DNA of 64,000 nt, from positions 1,364,001 through 1,428,000 of the forward strand of contig NADL03000750.1 of NCBI GenBank assembly GCA_002205965.3, read 5' to 3'. Below the pieces are notes generated by a model. That model was not told the origin of the DNA. It did not search any database and saw only the letters and a list, made by a program, of their open reading frames with translations. Below, in pieces: positions 31,500 to 43,599 of the stretch. Made by a program: the position numbers and the translations under genes. How positions within the stretch are numbered: the first letter of the stretch is position 1; each line of letters opens with the position of its first letter. The stretch comes from Kappaphycus alvarezii. Taxonomy: Eukaryota; Rhodophyta; Florideophyceae; Gigartinales; Solieriaceae.

Positions 31500-32840
31500 G
31501 ATTTATCCATGTTTGTCACAGTTAAAGCACACCTTAATACGAAAAAAATGTACAGCCCAAAGCCATCATCCAAAAAACACCATTAAATCCAGGACCCGCC
31601 GAATATCCGACTCCAAAACGAAAAATGACACAAAATCAACCAGCACTGAGTGCATCGCAAGCGACCGGAGGTTGGCTCTTCTTTTCGAGGCCGCAGAGGA
31701 AAGAATAGCCGATCTCAGAAGTTACGACTCTACAAGGGACAATAAAGAATCCGATGAGGTAAATGACAGTGACGCGCGTACTTCGAGTCATTTTACAATG
31801 CTACAATGCTGGGGGGTCACGAAAAATCTTTGATGTGACAAATTTCACTAGACTAGAATTAAAGTTGATCTGGGGAACTTTTTCGAGTTTCATCAGCGGG
31901 AACTACAACGTTGGAAGTGGCCGCCGTTCTCAATTCACAAGGAAATATGTTTTGTTTATGGCATTGATACTCATGAAGCACGGGGAGCTTGGGATTTAGT
32001 TGGGAAAGCCTTCTGCATCAGTGGTCTGACATTCGAGAGAACTGTCTCTGCTTTTATTTTGATGTTATCAGATAAAATTTATCGGCTCTGCGTCACTAGT
32101 CCTTCAGCACATTGAAATTTCTAGAAATAAAGTCGCAGTAAAAGGCATTTCAAGAATTTCCCTTATGCTCGTTTTGCGACAGATGTTACTCTTCAGAATT
32201 GCAAACGTCCCAGTGGAAATTTACAGAAAGAAAAAAGTATTTTTATGGGAACCACAGGTTGTATGGAACGAAGGTGGAGGTTTAAGTTCTGCCCTCAGGA
32301 TTTGCAGTTGGGTGCACCCGTCCTTACCAGGGGTCTGTGGCTGACATGTATATATTCGATAAAAATATGGCTTGGAACGATGAGCAATTAGAGAAAACTG
32401 AGAGGCAGATTTCTGAAAACGGCGATGGTATTGGAGCGTCCAGTTTCGAAAACTACTGGGCTGTTCTCGCGGGTAAAGGCTACCAGGGCACCATGGCGTT
32501 TTTAAGGGTTGTGCATCCGAATAAAAAACCTCGCAATCGTGATTTGACCCGATATTAACATTTGTTTAATAAGACTGTCGCCTGCGACAGGATAATTGTG
32601 AAATTTTTTTGGCTGTTGGAGAACAGGCACTTCCCACATTAATCATACAATATATGACCGTAATAGCATGGGAGACATTATTTCAATATCCCGTAAGCCT
32701 CTATCTATTTTCAACTGCAGTGAATCAATTCGAAAGTACCGAATAGCTGTTGCGATGTCCCAAAGGAATGAAACATTTCAGATTTCGGCTCCGAAAGATT
32801 GCGAGGAATACGGCTCCTTCGAAATGAAGGAGTTCTAAGT
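31500..32840 (+). pseudogene. DDE_Tnp_4 (PIF/Harbinger-type) transposase relic 2
   Basis: Plus strand. Basic/acidic N-terminal part (31513-31800), 'SQFTRKYVLFMALILMKHGE' and 'LTFERTVSAF' (31935-32060), 'FATDVTLQNCKRPSGN' (~32175; first Asp), 'KRYFYGNHRLYGTKVEV' (~32230), 'VADMYIFDKNMAWNDEQLEK' (32335), 'VLAGKGYQGTMAFLRVVHPN' (~32470), and 'RIIVKFFW' (~32590). The second catalytic position reads Gly (AGKGYQG) where the family has Asp (ADKGYQG), and the Glu position is Lys. It is clearly related to, but distinct from, the relic in the duplication. Inactive. Confidence 0.8.
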
Positions 32841-33085
32841 TTTTATCAAGGTATATTATTGTGCACTGAGGGCCCTTTTAGAACAGTTATGGAGGAGTTA
32901 AAATGTTCGAATGCGGCTTGTGGGTACTGTATTCACTCAGAAGGCCAGGATCGTAAATTTTTCATCATTTATATATGGGTACAACTGCCACACATGTACT
33001 TATCCAAAGACTTCTGAAAGGTTTTGCAGTGAGTAATGGAACTCTTTCTGGGTAATTTGGATAGTATAATTCAAACTTCATTGCT

Positions 33086-34475
33086 AATGTGCTTTCAGAT
33101 CTTATTTAAGGGACTACATGGAAAGGCTGTGTAGACTGGGGTACTCGTGGATCAGAGCAAAGAAACCTAGCTAATAAGAAGCAAGTGGAACCCAGCTGAA
33201 GGGATGAGCTTGTTCCAAACACTGCTTGGGGTGTTACTGAACAACGAGAAGGTGAACCAGATGCGAAGATCGAACACAGGGCGACCAAGACGGTGATATT
33301 TTGGATTTCAGAAGAATGAAGATCTACTAAACGTCTCCATGATATGTGCGTTGGTATGGGTAAATTGATGGTATTGTATCCTCTCTCTGAATTATTCAAG
33401 TGCCCAAAAGGTGAAAAAGATGGAGACCGCCTCCACGCAGTATGTGTAGAAGGAATATGGAGGGCTACTTGAAGAGATCAAGAAAGAAGTTTGTAAACTT
33501 ATCAGGGGATTGTATTGGCCCGAGATTGTCAAACATTTATTCTACTCTGGCAATACTTCGACCTGGTCATTCCTTTCTGCGTTGGGAAAATACAGCAATA
33601 CTCATAGTTTCCGCTATAAAGGTTTCAACCATCAAGGTGAATTCCATGAATATGTCGGGCCTAGTTGCAGCTATTAGGTTTGTTGACCCAACCGCTCTCC
33701 TACCGCATTACCATAACGAGTGGTTTTTGGATACAATCAAAGAGACTACGCAGACAATTTCGGGAAAGGAGCTTCTTCTGGTGCATAAGGGAGTTAACAT
33801 TGGCCATGTATAATGGTACTGTCCTGCGAAATTGGTTATGTACGTCTTTTTTAAGTTATTTGAATAATCGCATTCGCAGAGGGGTTAGGACACGAAGCTA
33901 CAGGAACGGGAATGTGAAGTCAAGAAAAGAAATAAGAACAAGTCAGGACCATCAGGTGCTGAGTATCCTGTCGGGACTTATTGAGTCAGACGTTGACAGC
34001 GATGATTGCCTTGGTGTTATTAGAACTCAAATATAGCTTCCAATGGATCTCGGGACGAGAATTCGACTGCAGTTCGAGAAATTTTCATGCCACATAGAGC
34101 ACTTCTTCAAATAACTTTGACAAATTTATGACAAGGGGACAAAAATAATTGATGAAATTGTATGATATTTTCGAAAACGACCGGGAGGCTTTTTGCAATG
34201 TAACTAGTCGTAATATGAAAACTGCAAACTTACCGGAGAACTGTGTCCTTACATTTAAAAGAATAATTCGAGGTGGACTCATTAGTCCATCAGATCTTGA
34301 ACAGAGATCAGTTGGTCTTCTATCTAAGTTTGGTCATGTCTTCCCCTGTGTCGGACGTAGAGTGCAGAAGCTTTACGAATTTTATGACATCTTGGATCCT
34401 GACAAGTGTTCGGCTGCCCAATATAGGAAAGGTCGGGCCACTCTCGCAAATCAGAATTAAGAGAGGCAGTTAATC
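33086..34475 (+). other. Decayed coding-like block, family unknown
   Basis: Plus-strand frames shift but stay long: 33442-33813 ('GYLKRSRKKFVNLSGDCIGP', 'FVDPTALLPHYHNEWFLDTI'), 33665-34036 (basic, 'NNRIRRGVRTRSYRNGNVKS'), 34149-34460 ('LKTANLPENCVLTFKRII' type reading, 'DILDPDKCSAAQYRKGRAT'). Read together they could be one decayed protein of ~400 residues. I recognise no RT, DDE or recombinase motif. It could be the accessory ORF of the neighbouring DDE_Tnp_4 element or an unrelated gene. Confidence 0.3.
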
Positions 34476-36160
34476 AACAAGCTGCTGCTTCGGGTTTATC
34501 ATACGGAAATGAACAGAATAGTTACTTCACGGCCTGTAGGTCAGGGTCTTATTTTACTCCACATGACCAGGTTAGAACTCTTCCTATCAATGATGAGATG
34601 AAGAGTGTTTTCGGAGATGACCATTTTGGGATTTGATCTAAGTACTGTGCCCAGAGGAAGAAGAGATTCACACAAGGGGCGTTTATATTCAGATGCTCTT
34701 GTTCCCACCCTATAGTTCTGAGATTCAAAGTTCTGGAGAAAAATGAAGTACCGAGGGCTGTGCTTGATACATTGCTTTGAAGATTTCTCGAGCTTCCAAG
34801 ATTCGTTATCTATGAATTTTCATGTGGTCTGTGTTCTTCGGCAATTAATACACCTTTGTGGCCATCCAAGACGTTACTCTAGTCTCAGACGCTTTCCATG
34901 CTTTTAATCACAACCGGTCGTCGTCCTTCACAGCAACCACACGCGAAGGCCTCAACATGACCAATAATGTATCAAATGAACAGAAGAATAATCTACTATC
35001 AGAGCTAGCTCGTTCGCTTCGCTGCACCAAACAAGACTTTTAAATTACCTTACTGGCTTACCAGGTCTGTGTTCTTAATCTGAAATACAAGGCGAAAGAA
35101 TGTGAGGAATTCGAGGAAAGAGGTGCTGGCATCGACGAGAATGATATTGAGTGACTTTTTTTTCGAATGCATTCGGTTTTTATGCTTTGTTGCTCGTAAA
35201 TGTAGGCGATCCTATAAACGAAGTTTTTGGCTTCACTTGTTAAAATCTATTCATTGGAATAACTGGCTCCTTTCCGCCTTTCCGCAGTATGTTATCATAC
35301 AAAAAAGCTACCTCATCATCCAAATTTCTCATTTAAACATTAACAACTCTCTTCTTTTCATTACAAAACCACCGGATGCATTTTTACTTGCTTTTTTCAC
35401 ATTTTTGAAGTATTTAGTATGAAAATATTGCCCGAAACAAGAAAACTGCTTCACGGAAACTTGGGTGTGTACTCTCTCCTTTTTGTCAGTTCTCACTGCT
35501 CTTGTACGAGTTGAAACACGTCCTTAGTGCAAAATATGCGGGCCTTGTCCCGCCGATTCATATTCTTTCGGTTGTTTGAGGTGCTTTCCATGGCTTTTTG
35601 CTTGGGGTCTAAGTTATTTTAATCCTGTGTTTGATTTGCGATAAGAGCTGTTAACTCCATGGGATCTCTTCTACTCGACCTCAATCTGTCATTTAGCATC
35701 AGAAGTCTGTTGAAACCTCTTTTTGCAGGTCATATCGGGCAAGGTGTATTTTAATAGTAATTTTTCTTTCAAAAGCTCAGTTCATTGGAGAAGCGTATAA
35801 CTTGCGTATATCATAGTTTTTTAGGTTTTAAAGAATTTATCTCATTGATCAGTTTTAAGGTGGCAGCTGAGTGACCTGACTGTTGAAGGGATAAAATCTT
35901 TGCCGGATGTGTTCTTACAGGTATATCTCCGTAAAACTGACATCGATGTTCAATAATACCCATCGCAACATATGGAACGGAACCGTTCTATGCACTAAAA
36001 TGTCGTGAAAGTATGGGAATGAATGGTTGAATTCATCAAATAGCTATGTTTTCGCGCAGGAAGACCTTTATTTCATGTACTGGGCTCCCGAGGATGCCAG
36101 GAAGACGTGGAAAAGTTGGACTGCAAAGCATCTTCCTTGTTATCCGCAATGTCGTGAATG
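34476..36160. other. No convincing gene; AT-rich
   Basis: The only frames are 34858-35043 (61 codons, Asn/Ser-rich) and 35102-35422 (106 codons, hydrophobic, AT-driven). Neither resembles known proteins. Confidence 0.35.
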
Positions 36161-36162
36161 AT

Positions 36163-36515
36163 TCATATGGCACGGTTCATTGAAGACGAAGTGAACCGAA
36201 CAGATGATATGGGCAATATATCAATCCTTCTGTGCCTGATGGTGATACCGAAAAAAGACAATGAGCGCAAGCGTTTCCATCTATAGGGACCATCGAGCTC
36301 ATGTACTGCTATTAAAACTTTATCTCGAGAGCTACCGTAACATTGAGAAACAGAATAACTGTAGGAGAAATCGAAGCCATCTGACCAAATACTGTGAAGC
36401 CGATGAACTTCATGTCCAGAGAGATCGCGGTTCATTGGTTATGTCCCCTATCAGAGCCACGGAAAGCTCTCCAGAACAAGTAGCACAAGTCGAAAGGCGA
36501 CAACCAGAGGATTAA
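36163..36515. other. Overlapping frames, unassigned
   Basis: Minus 36435-36163 (90 codons) and plus 36261-36515 (84 codons, 'SPEQVAQVERRQPED') overlap. In the plus frame 'NCRRNRSHLTKYCEADELH' looks protein-like but matches nothing known to me. Confidence 0.2.
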
Positions 36516-36890
36516 GCTGAGTTCATAGCGGCCTCTCTTTTCGCTACCGTATATTAAGTCGTTGGGAGGCAGAGTTCTTGAAGAGATCACTTGTACAAGC
36601 AGGGCGAATAATGGGAAAAAAGACGTAGAGTCTGGATAGAGGGACAAACTGTAGAGCCTATCGAATCCAATGGATTGGGTAGATCTACCGTGATGAAATG
36701 GGTAGAAAATAGTTCTTGAGATACCGCGGATGTTGTTGATACTTTATATAGACCTTATCTGATGTGCTAGGTTATCGAACACATGGCAGTGGAATATTAC
36801 AGCAGATGTATAACGATTTATGCTACAGGAAGCTTCAGGTATGTGTTCGTAAGTTTCTTTAGTTAGAGAGTAAAAAGAGACGGAATCAAG

Positions 36891-37586
36891 GTGATGATTC
36901 CGTTCAAAACGGTTTTCTTCCACAAAAGTGGGGGCGCCTCCAAAGGAGTTGAAATTCCAAACAGGCATCGACTGAATGATGTAATAGAACCAAGTAATTA
37001 TATGCAAATCTCTCATACTGGAACGAAGCCTCGATCAGGATGTGTCATTACCAATACTGTATCTTCGTCGGGCATTTTTTATAGAGTTCAGGGCTCAGGG
37101 AGAGTTACGGTGACCAAAAGTGGACAAACCAGAAAAAACACAAAGGAACTTAACTTTGCAATTCTGTGTAGACATATTCATCTCTTTGGAAGAATGGGAA
37201 CTACCGGGAAACTTCTCACAGAAATGAATATGAAAAGGATTCTGTTCAGAAAAGTTGTAATATTTGGAAGAAGTTCTACAAGAGAAGAGTCACTACTCCT
37301 AATACAGATCAGGGAAAGAATTGAAGTGGGCAAGGGTAGAAAGGGAAGGACTGTTATGGCAACTCTATCAAGTGAAGACCTTCTGTTGGATTTTTTATCG
37401 TAAACAATTGATTTGGAAAAGGCTTTTTACATGTATTCCGAACGGTATGAGATTCCTCTCATTCAGCAGCTGAAGTTTCTGGAGAGGCATTTTGCGACTA
37501 GCTGCATTCCGAAGAAGCTAGCAGATTTGAAACGTATTAATGCGGGCATGCTGTTGTTAAACTCTAGTGATATGCAGAGTGAATGA
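36891..37586 (+). pseudogene. Unrecognised 231-codon frame with one internal TAA
   Basis: An ATG at 36891 opens 170 codons ('LNFAILCRHIHLFGRMGTTG', 'IQIRERIEVGKGRKGRTVMA') to TAA at 37401-37403. The same frame then stays open for 60 codons ('EKAFYMYSERYEIPLIQQLK') to TGA at 37584. The second part is repeated, with the same TAA and no frameshift, at 1-207. Basic, no transmembrane segment, no motif I recognise. It lies immediately left of, and runs into, the segmental duplication, so the full ORF is probably also present left of the window. Confidence 0.35.
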
Positions 37587-38555
37587 GCAGAACTGCCAGT
37601 CAGTGACCGGTGATCTTTTTCGGTAGGAGTTCTCAGTTATCAGGGTAATCTCAGACGGGACCAAAGGGGGGAACTTTGGGTTATTTTAATGCATGGAAGG
37701 TTTAGTCGGTTATATACACGCGGCTAATGCGTTATTCGCTGATGGGTAACACTGGGACTAAAGTGAACAGTACTGCAATGTACTATACTTTTTCATAATT
37801 TATTTGATGGGAGCTTATGAACAATAAATGCCATTGTCATAGTCCATGGAAACTCTTATAATTGCAGATGGAAAGCACCCTTTTGGAATTAGGAAGCTTC
37901 CAAGTTGGACCTACTATTCGCTGCTATTTAAACTTGGTATAACTCGCGATTAACTAAGGCGAAACTTTGGTATCAACTGCGCGATATCCTTCTTAAAGCA
38001 AAGCGGGCACTCTCCTTGGAAGCCGCAAGAACAGAAGTTTCCACCTTACTTCAGCAGAATCCAAGCTTTGGTATCCCATTGACCCTCCACAGAATGTTAC
38101 AATTTTTTATCCACGAGATTAGACAATACTACTGCAAAGTAACGGCCGTCCTAGAGGCTCCGACCGGAACATAAAATTAATCGAAAAGTACTCACAAACC
38201 ATGTTTGTACTCTAGGTCTTTCATATTAGATATTTGCGCCGTTTTTATTCCCGCCTTTAGCGAGAAAGGGAGCCAAGGCTTTTGATGGGAAATTATTAAT
38301 TTAATTTACCCTTTCTAACGAGTGTAGTTCTAGACCGTTGTATCTTCAGAGAGCTGAAACTCTCAGTGAAAAGCGTGAAAGAGAAGAATCCATCCCTCGG
38401 GGTCGGATTGACGTCAGTACCTCTATCAGTCGCTTCTTTCCTTGCCTCCAGCTCTGTAGTTTCAAAATTATGCGGATCCGCTTTTCTCCCTCTTCCCGTT
38501 CAATTAATTCGCATTGATGAAGACCTGTTCTAAAAATTAAAGTTTGTTCCTTTAT

Positions 38556-39700
38556 TTAATCAGACTCAAACTCTCTACCGATAAACTCTACATTACGAAA
38601 CTTTAATTCAATACGCCTGCGCCGCTTGTTTCGATAGCGCTCTTGAACGTTGCGGCGTCTAGTGGCAATATCTTCGCCAATGGAATAAATCCTCTTTTAA
38701 ACCGCTTTTGCTGAGTGTTGTCTTCCGAGCGCAGAGGATGCATCTGAATGTGAATATTTGACAGCGCTGTACAAAGACAAAAAATTCAATCATAGAGGTC
38801 TTATTTCCAGTGCCACTTCCCCAACTGCCGCCCACAGTTAGCACAACCACCCGCAAATATTTTCCACGATAATACGATCAGACGACATTCTTTTCTTTGC
38901 GGCCTCTTCTCCACTACTACATTTCCGTTACGCGGTTTCTTTTTCTGAATCAATGCACTGGTCAAATTTATCGCCCCTTGGTACCCTTTATCCACTAATT
39001 CACTCCAAAAGTTTGGGAACTCACGACAGAGGGGACTAATGTCAGCAATTTTTCTTTCGGAAATTTTATTCTTAAGAGCGCCTCTGTCGAAGTCAATATT
39101 TCGCTGAAAGATTTCAAATCAGCCACCGACCTAGGGTATTGCGTTGAGCAATTCAGAGCCTGTCCATTCGGTAGCACGTAAACTTCGACTTTTAACCCAT
39201 GAAGCTTGTGTTTCCCGCTAAAATAAACCTTCCCTTCGTGCATATTTCTGCTCGGCCTATTGGCTTGTTAAAAATTGACATCATTGCGTACCTGGCGGTA
39301 GGGTACTACTTAAAATTATTACATCTTCAAGAATCTGATCAAAAGGAAAAAGGGTCCCATTACGTTCTACAGCTGCTTTGTAAAGAGGATCACCAAGCAA
39401 TTACATGAATTTTGTCATCATTTTCTCGAACATTGGACCTTTCAAGCTGAAAATTTTCGCTATAATTTCCACTAGCCTCCTACTTTTAATGTCGTAAAAA
39501 GAATAAACAACATATCCTTTCTCCCGCAGTTTCCCTTTCTACCAGGCCCTAAGATATAGCGCTCACTGACAATTTCCTCCACACTTCCCCAAAAAGTGTC
39601 GAACTCTGAAGCATCGAAGTTTTTCATGTTGTATACTACTTTCCCGTCGCTCGCTTAATAAAATATTTCGAAAACTGGGGAAGGGGTGAAGTCTCATCGT
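38556..39700 (-). pseudogene. DDE_Tnp_4 transposase relic, copy 2
   Basis: Same relic as 1186-2340. Two stretches are better open here: 39243-38995 ('YFSGKHKLHGLKVEVYVLPN', 'QYPRSVADLKSFSEI') and 38995-38801 ('MDKGYQGAINLTSALIQKKK', then the decayed Glu region 'LSWKIFAGGCANCGRQLGKW'). Stop at 38556-38558. One Ile to Thr change ('ILTSI' / 'ILTST') separates the copies in the core. Confidence 0.85.
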
Positions 39701-40875
39701 CAGTGGAAAAGTCGCTGTCGCTGCCATCAAATTCCTGTAGCTCCGCTTCTCGCTCTACCGCAGCGTCTGCCAGAATATAGCGCATTCGCTGCTTGCGGCT
39801 GGGTAGGGATAAAGGCGGGCGGTTTCAGGAATTGTTGCTTGCTTTGGAGGGATTTTAGTTGAAGTTCGGGGAAGGAAGGGAGGGGCAATCTGATTATACT
39901 GTAAGAGGACTGAATAGTGTTTCTGAGATTGAACGTATTTGGTATGCTTATATTTGAAATAAATTTTGACAAGATTGAGCTTTATATTGCATAGGTCTTT
40001 TACAAAACGGCGGGCTTGCTATTAAATTTTTCCTCAATTCTAGTTGATTTGATTGTAAGTTTCCCTTTTGGTCATTGTACGATATTATTGTAATTATCTA
40101 CATAATTTTTCTTTTGTGTTTTTTAGATCATTGCGAGATGATCGACAGTATTTCACGGGCAATCCTCGTTGCCAGTAATACATTCGCTCTTTCGTATTAT
40201 CACTCGTATATTAGATATGTCTAATTTTGTAGTTCTACTGTAAGAGTGATTCCTTTCTTGAAGAATATGGTATGTACAGTAAAATAATACGCAGCTTTTT
40301 TAATGAGCAACCGCATAGAATTTTTACTCCAATAACATCATTAGTAAATAATATTGATTGATATATTGATGAGTATACAGTTTATACAATGATACTGAAC
40401 ACTTTCATACTGTACCACCATATTTACCGTCAGCCAATCCGCAAATGCTTCATGCTGCACTGAGAACAACTGATTATGTTCTTTCGCTGGTCACAGAACA
40501 TCAGTCGTATACCCTGCCCCTTCTTTACTTGCTCGTAGCCCTCTCAACTGCCGTCCTTATCCAACCCTTTTTGATGGCTCAACTATACCATGGTAGCAAT
40601 TTTGTCGCTTGCAACACCTCCTTCTTGGGGTATTTGGTTCTGAGTATCTCTTCTTCCGACTATTTACCCTATCAGATACTTTCGCTTGGGTGCGATCTGT
40701 GATTACGCAAAGACACGCTGCGGAGATGGTTTCTTCCAACGCAGCATGCCTTACAGCTGGCCTCACACCAACCCTGTGAGGTCGCACCTCATAACTCTGC
40801 CTCGTTTTCAGACTCTCTTTTACTGCACACATATATGGTATCCTAGTCAGAAAAAAGCTGCGTTACCTCCCTTAT

Positions 40876-41220
40876 TGTGGAGCCACAGGATTAACAAAGC
40901 AAATATCGAAGAACGGTACTTTGCGAACTTCACTCGAAAACCGAGCTACATTTGTTCCTTTCGTCCCATCTATTGTTTTCTGCTGCAATGCCTCGATGCT
41001 CACAAGGGCCGGCAAAGAAGGGCTTACCTATATACTATATACCACGAATACTTACACTCTGAAAACCCGTACAAAGCTAAAAAACAAAAAACCTATATGA
41101 TTACTGCGATGCACTACGAGATACACCCCAGAGTACACAAAGTAAAATATTATTGGACCAAGATCCACATTCCACCTTTCTATTCCGAGAAAGGTTAAAG
41201 AGTATTATCCAATAATCACA
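40876..41220 (-). repeat. Copia 3' LTR (copy 2, 345 bp)
   Basis: Plus-strand start TGTGGAGCC, end 'aataatcaca'. Right next to it (inside the element) the minus strand reads 'ggggagtagatgagactgc', an acceptable polypurine tract. It pairs with the 5' LTR at 46996-47288; roughly three quarters of aligned bases agree by eye. It has ~50 bp near its right end that the 5' LTR lacks. Confidence 0.75.
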
Positions 41221-41245
41221 GCAGTCTCATCTACTCCCCGAACGA

Positions 41246-41811
41246 TTATTTTGTCCAAGGCACTATTCCCAGCTTTTTTTGTAAGCGCATGGAAATATTA
41301 GCATTACCACGTACTAGGACGATCTGAAAAATCTCCTGCTGATCATAGGCTTCTCTGGGGGCTTCTCTGGGGGCAGGTACGTCTATCATTAACCTGCCTT
41401 CTTCATTCATAGCATAATTTCTGATCACATCAAACAATTACTTGGATTCAGTCAGCATCTGAATTGGAATACTTAAGGTAAAGGGATTGTATACGTGTGT
41501 TAGCATACATAAAGCACCGAAACTTCTGTAAAGGAGTAGATATCCCCTAAGATAATAGATCGCATACGTCTCGACTTGCGGCTCGCAAAATCCAGAACAT
41601 GTAAGAGATTGTTTCCATCGCATAGTAATACGATATAGCCAAGTTTGGACGTTAACTCCGGGTTATTACCGAACGAAGCATCGGTTTGAACACGGAGATG
41701 TAACGATTTATTATCCAATTTCCTATACCTGAGTGGCATTGATTGATCCTTCACTCTTCTAATGATTTTTTGTATTAACTTTATGTCATGTAAACAGAAC
41801 TGAGCGTCTGC
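41246..41811 (-). pseudogene. Copia pol: RNase H and C-terminal end, copy 2
   Basis: Same content as 3889-4455: 'TDASFGNNPELTSKLGYIVL', 'HVLDFASRKSRRMRS', 'GDIYSFTEV', then after a shift 'VIRNYAMNEEGRLMIDVPAP' and 'VLVRGNANIS'. The 12 bp duplication repeating Arg-Glu-Ala-Pro is also present, so it predates the segmental duplication. A shift near 41500 shortens the open part relative to copy 1. Confidence 0.85.
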
Positions 41812-41816
41812 CACTT

Positions 41817-42345
41817 TGTAGTACAGTAGCACCTCTGGAACGCAGTTCGGGGTGTAAGACGATGCACCTTGGTGGAGGCTGTAAGCCTGGGATAGTGGGA
41901 TGGACCGCCATGGCCCTTGTGGGGACAGAAAGTGGACCGATAGGTAACTATTAGGCGTTTTTAGGATAAAGTAATTCTAATGGTGGAATGAGGAGGTGGC
42001 GGTAGTGGGGCCACTTATCTTCTAGGAGTAGCGGTACAGTAGGTTTACGTAGTAGTAGTAGGGTAGCACACCTTATAAGAAGAGCGGTAGTGGTGGAAGT
42101 CGTAGAATCATAAAAGTAAGCACCACTTGGACCCCACCTACAAGGTCTAAAAGCCATCTAAACCTCTAAGGTATTCTTTTTATCCCCTTAAAGTTAAGCC
42201 GCCCGCCCATTGAGCCTACTTATTTACTAGTTCCTCTCTCGCAACCTCCTTTAGGCGAGTATTTGTGCTTCCGCGGTGCTTCTCTGCGTTCTAGGAATCC
42301 TTTATTTGCAGTGGCTACCGACGCACACATTGGTCTTGTACCACA
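41817..42345. mobile_element. Solo-LTR-like insertion nested in copia pol, copy 2
   Basis: Starts TGTAGTACAG after CACTT (41812-41816) and ends GTACCACA; CACTT follows after two extra bases (42348-42352), and ~24 bp of pol next to it is altered relative to copy 1. It carries three more bases than copy 1 in the GGT/TAG microsatellite ('ggcggtagtgg' against 'ggcggtgg'). Confidence 0.7.
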
Positions 42346-42352
42346 AGCACTT

Positions 42353-43225
42353 GATCTGAAGCACATATCTAAGTCTTGTGTGCGTAACCCATGATAATGC
42401 AGCATGGAGACTACGAAATTCATTGAATGTTGCGTTCTCTATGACCAATGAGAGACGATTGATATAAGGAATTTGATCATCTTCAATGCAATCTCCACCA
42501 GGAGAGGATCTCATCAAACGAAAAAATGCATTTTATCCCATTCACGCGGTTTCGTCTCAAATTCCACTCCCAGTTTTGTCATGAGGTTTATGAAATCAAA
42601 ATACCCAGCAGCTAAAGTTGAATTTACATAAATTACAAATATTCCTGATGCCGATTTGTTTTTTCAAGTCTATGGATGTAAACCGATAAATCACCATCCA
42701 AAGATTTCATTCCAGACCTTGCTTAATGTATCGATGAATTTTTTCAAGCCAGTAGTCGCAACTATCACAACATACATAAGAGGGCGCCTGGAGCAATTGA
42801 CCGGGAACAAGTGTGAAAATTGCATATTATCTGGCTTTGGGCGAAGGTACACTTTTCTGCTGGCATTTCGGCGCTCTGCAAACAGGCCTGACTAATGTCA
42901 GTACCTAGCAGACTGAGACAAATTATAACCGCAAAATATATTATCAGTCGTGTAAAACGCTGCTGCATACTCGGTAGATTGTGCTCAAAAGAATCCTTTT
43001 CGCGGTCTTTATGACCTTGAGCGATATATTTTGACATTTTTTCTCCTTGAAATTGCCGACATTCTTAAGGACGACCAGAAACCGACTTTCTAAACCGTTA
43101 GAGTCTATTGACAAAAGCTTCTCATTAACCACTCTAAACGCCACTCTACTCATAAGGCCGTTAATTTCTTTATATTTCGCTTCAATAAAGGCGATATTTT
43201 CTGTTCTAAAGTCCTCCTTGTCCAT
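42353..43225 (-). pseudogene. Copia pol: reverse transcriptase, copy 2
   Basis: Same relic as 4993-5871. Frame 43225-42944 joins 'EINGLMSRVAFRVVNEKLLS' to 'KVIKTAKRILLSTIYRV' without the break seen in copy 1. A second frame gives 'FEHNLPSMQQRFTRLII' and 'VIICLSLLGTDISQACLQS'. Further on come 'QIPYINRLSLVIENATFNEF' and 'SLHAALSWVTHTRL'. The active-site Asp pair is not readable. Confidence 0.8.
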
Positions 43226-43599
43226 TACAATGGTAATAAATTCGCCTACCTAGATAGGATCATCTGCCAGTTGTTTTCAGCGGTACGAATACACATTCAA
43301 TCAATCCTATCTTCAGTTGGTTTTAGGATGTCGTCTGATTCTGCGATTTTTAATTCATGTTCCGCATCATCATTTTCTGCTAATATATCCCCGTTCTTAT
43401 TTGGTCTGTCAAACTTCTCTAGTACAAGGGATGAACTTCTTCAAGGCAAACTGTAAAACATGTCTGCTAATATCGACATATACCATTTTTCCTACACGTG
43501 CAGGACTTTTCATGGGCCAATCTGTTAATGCGAATGCTCCCGATGGATAAGTACTTCGTTGCCAATTCAAATTTCGGCAATCGAAGACGTTAGAGTGTT

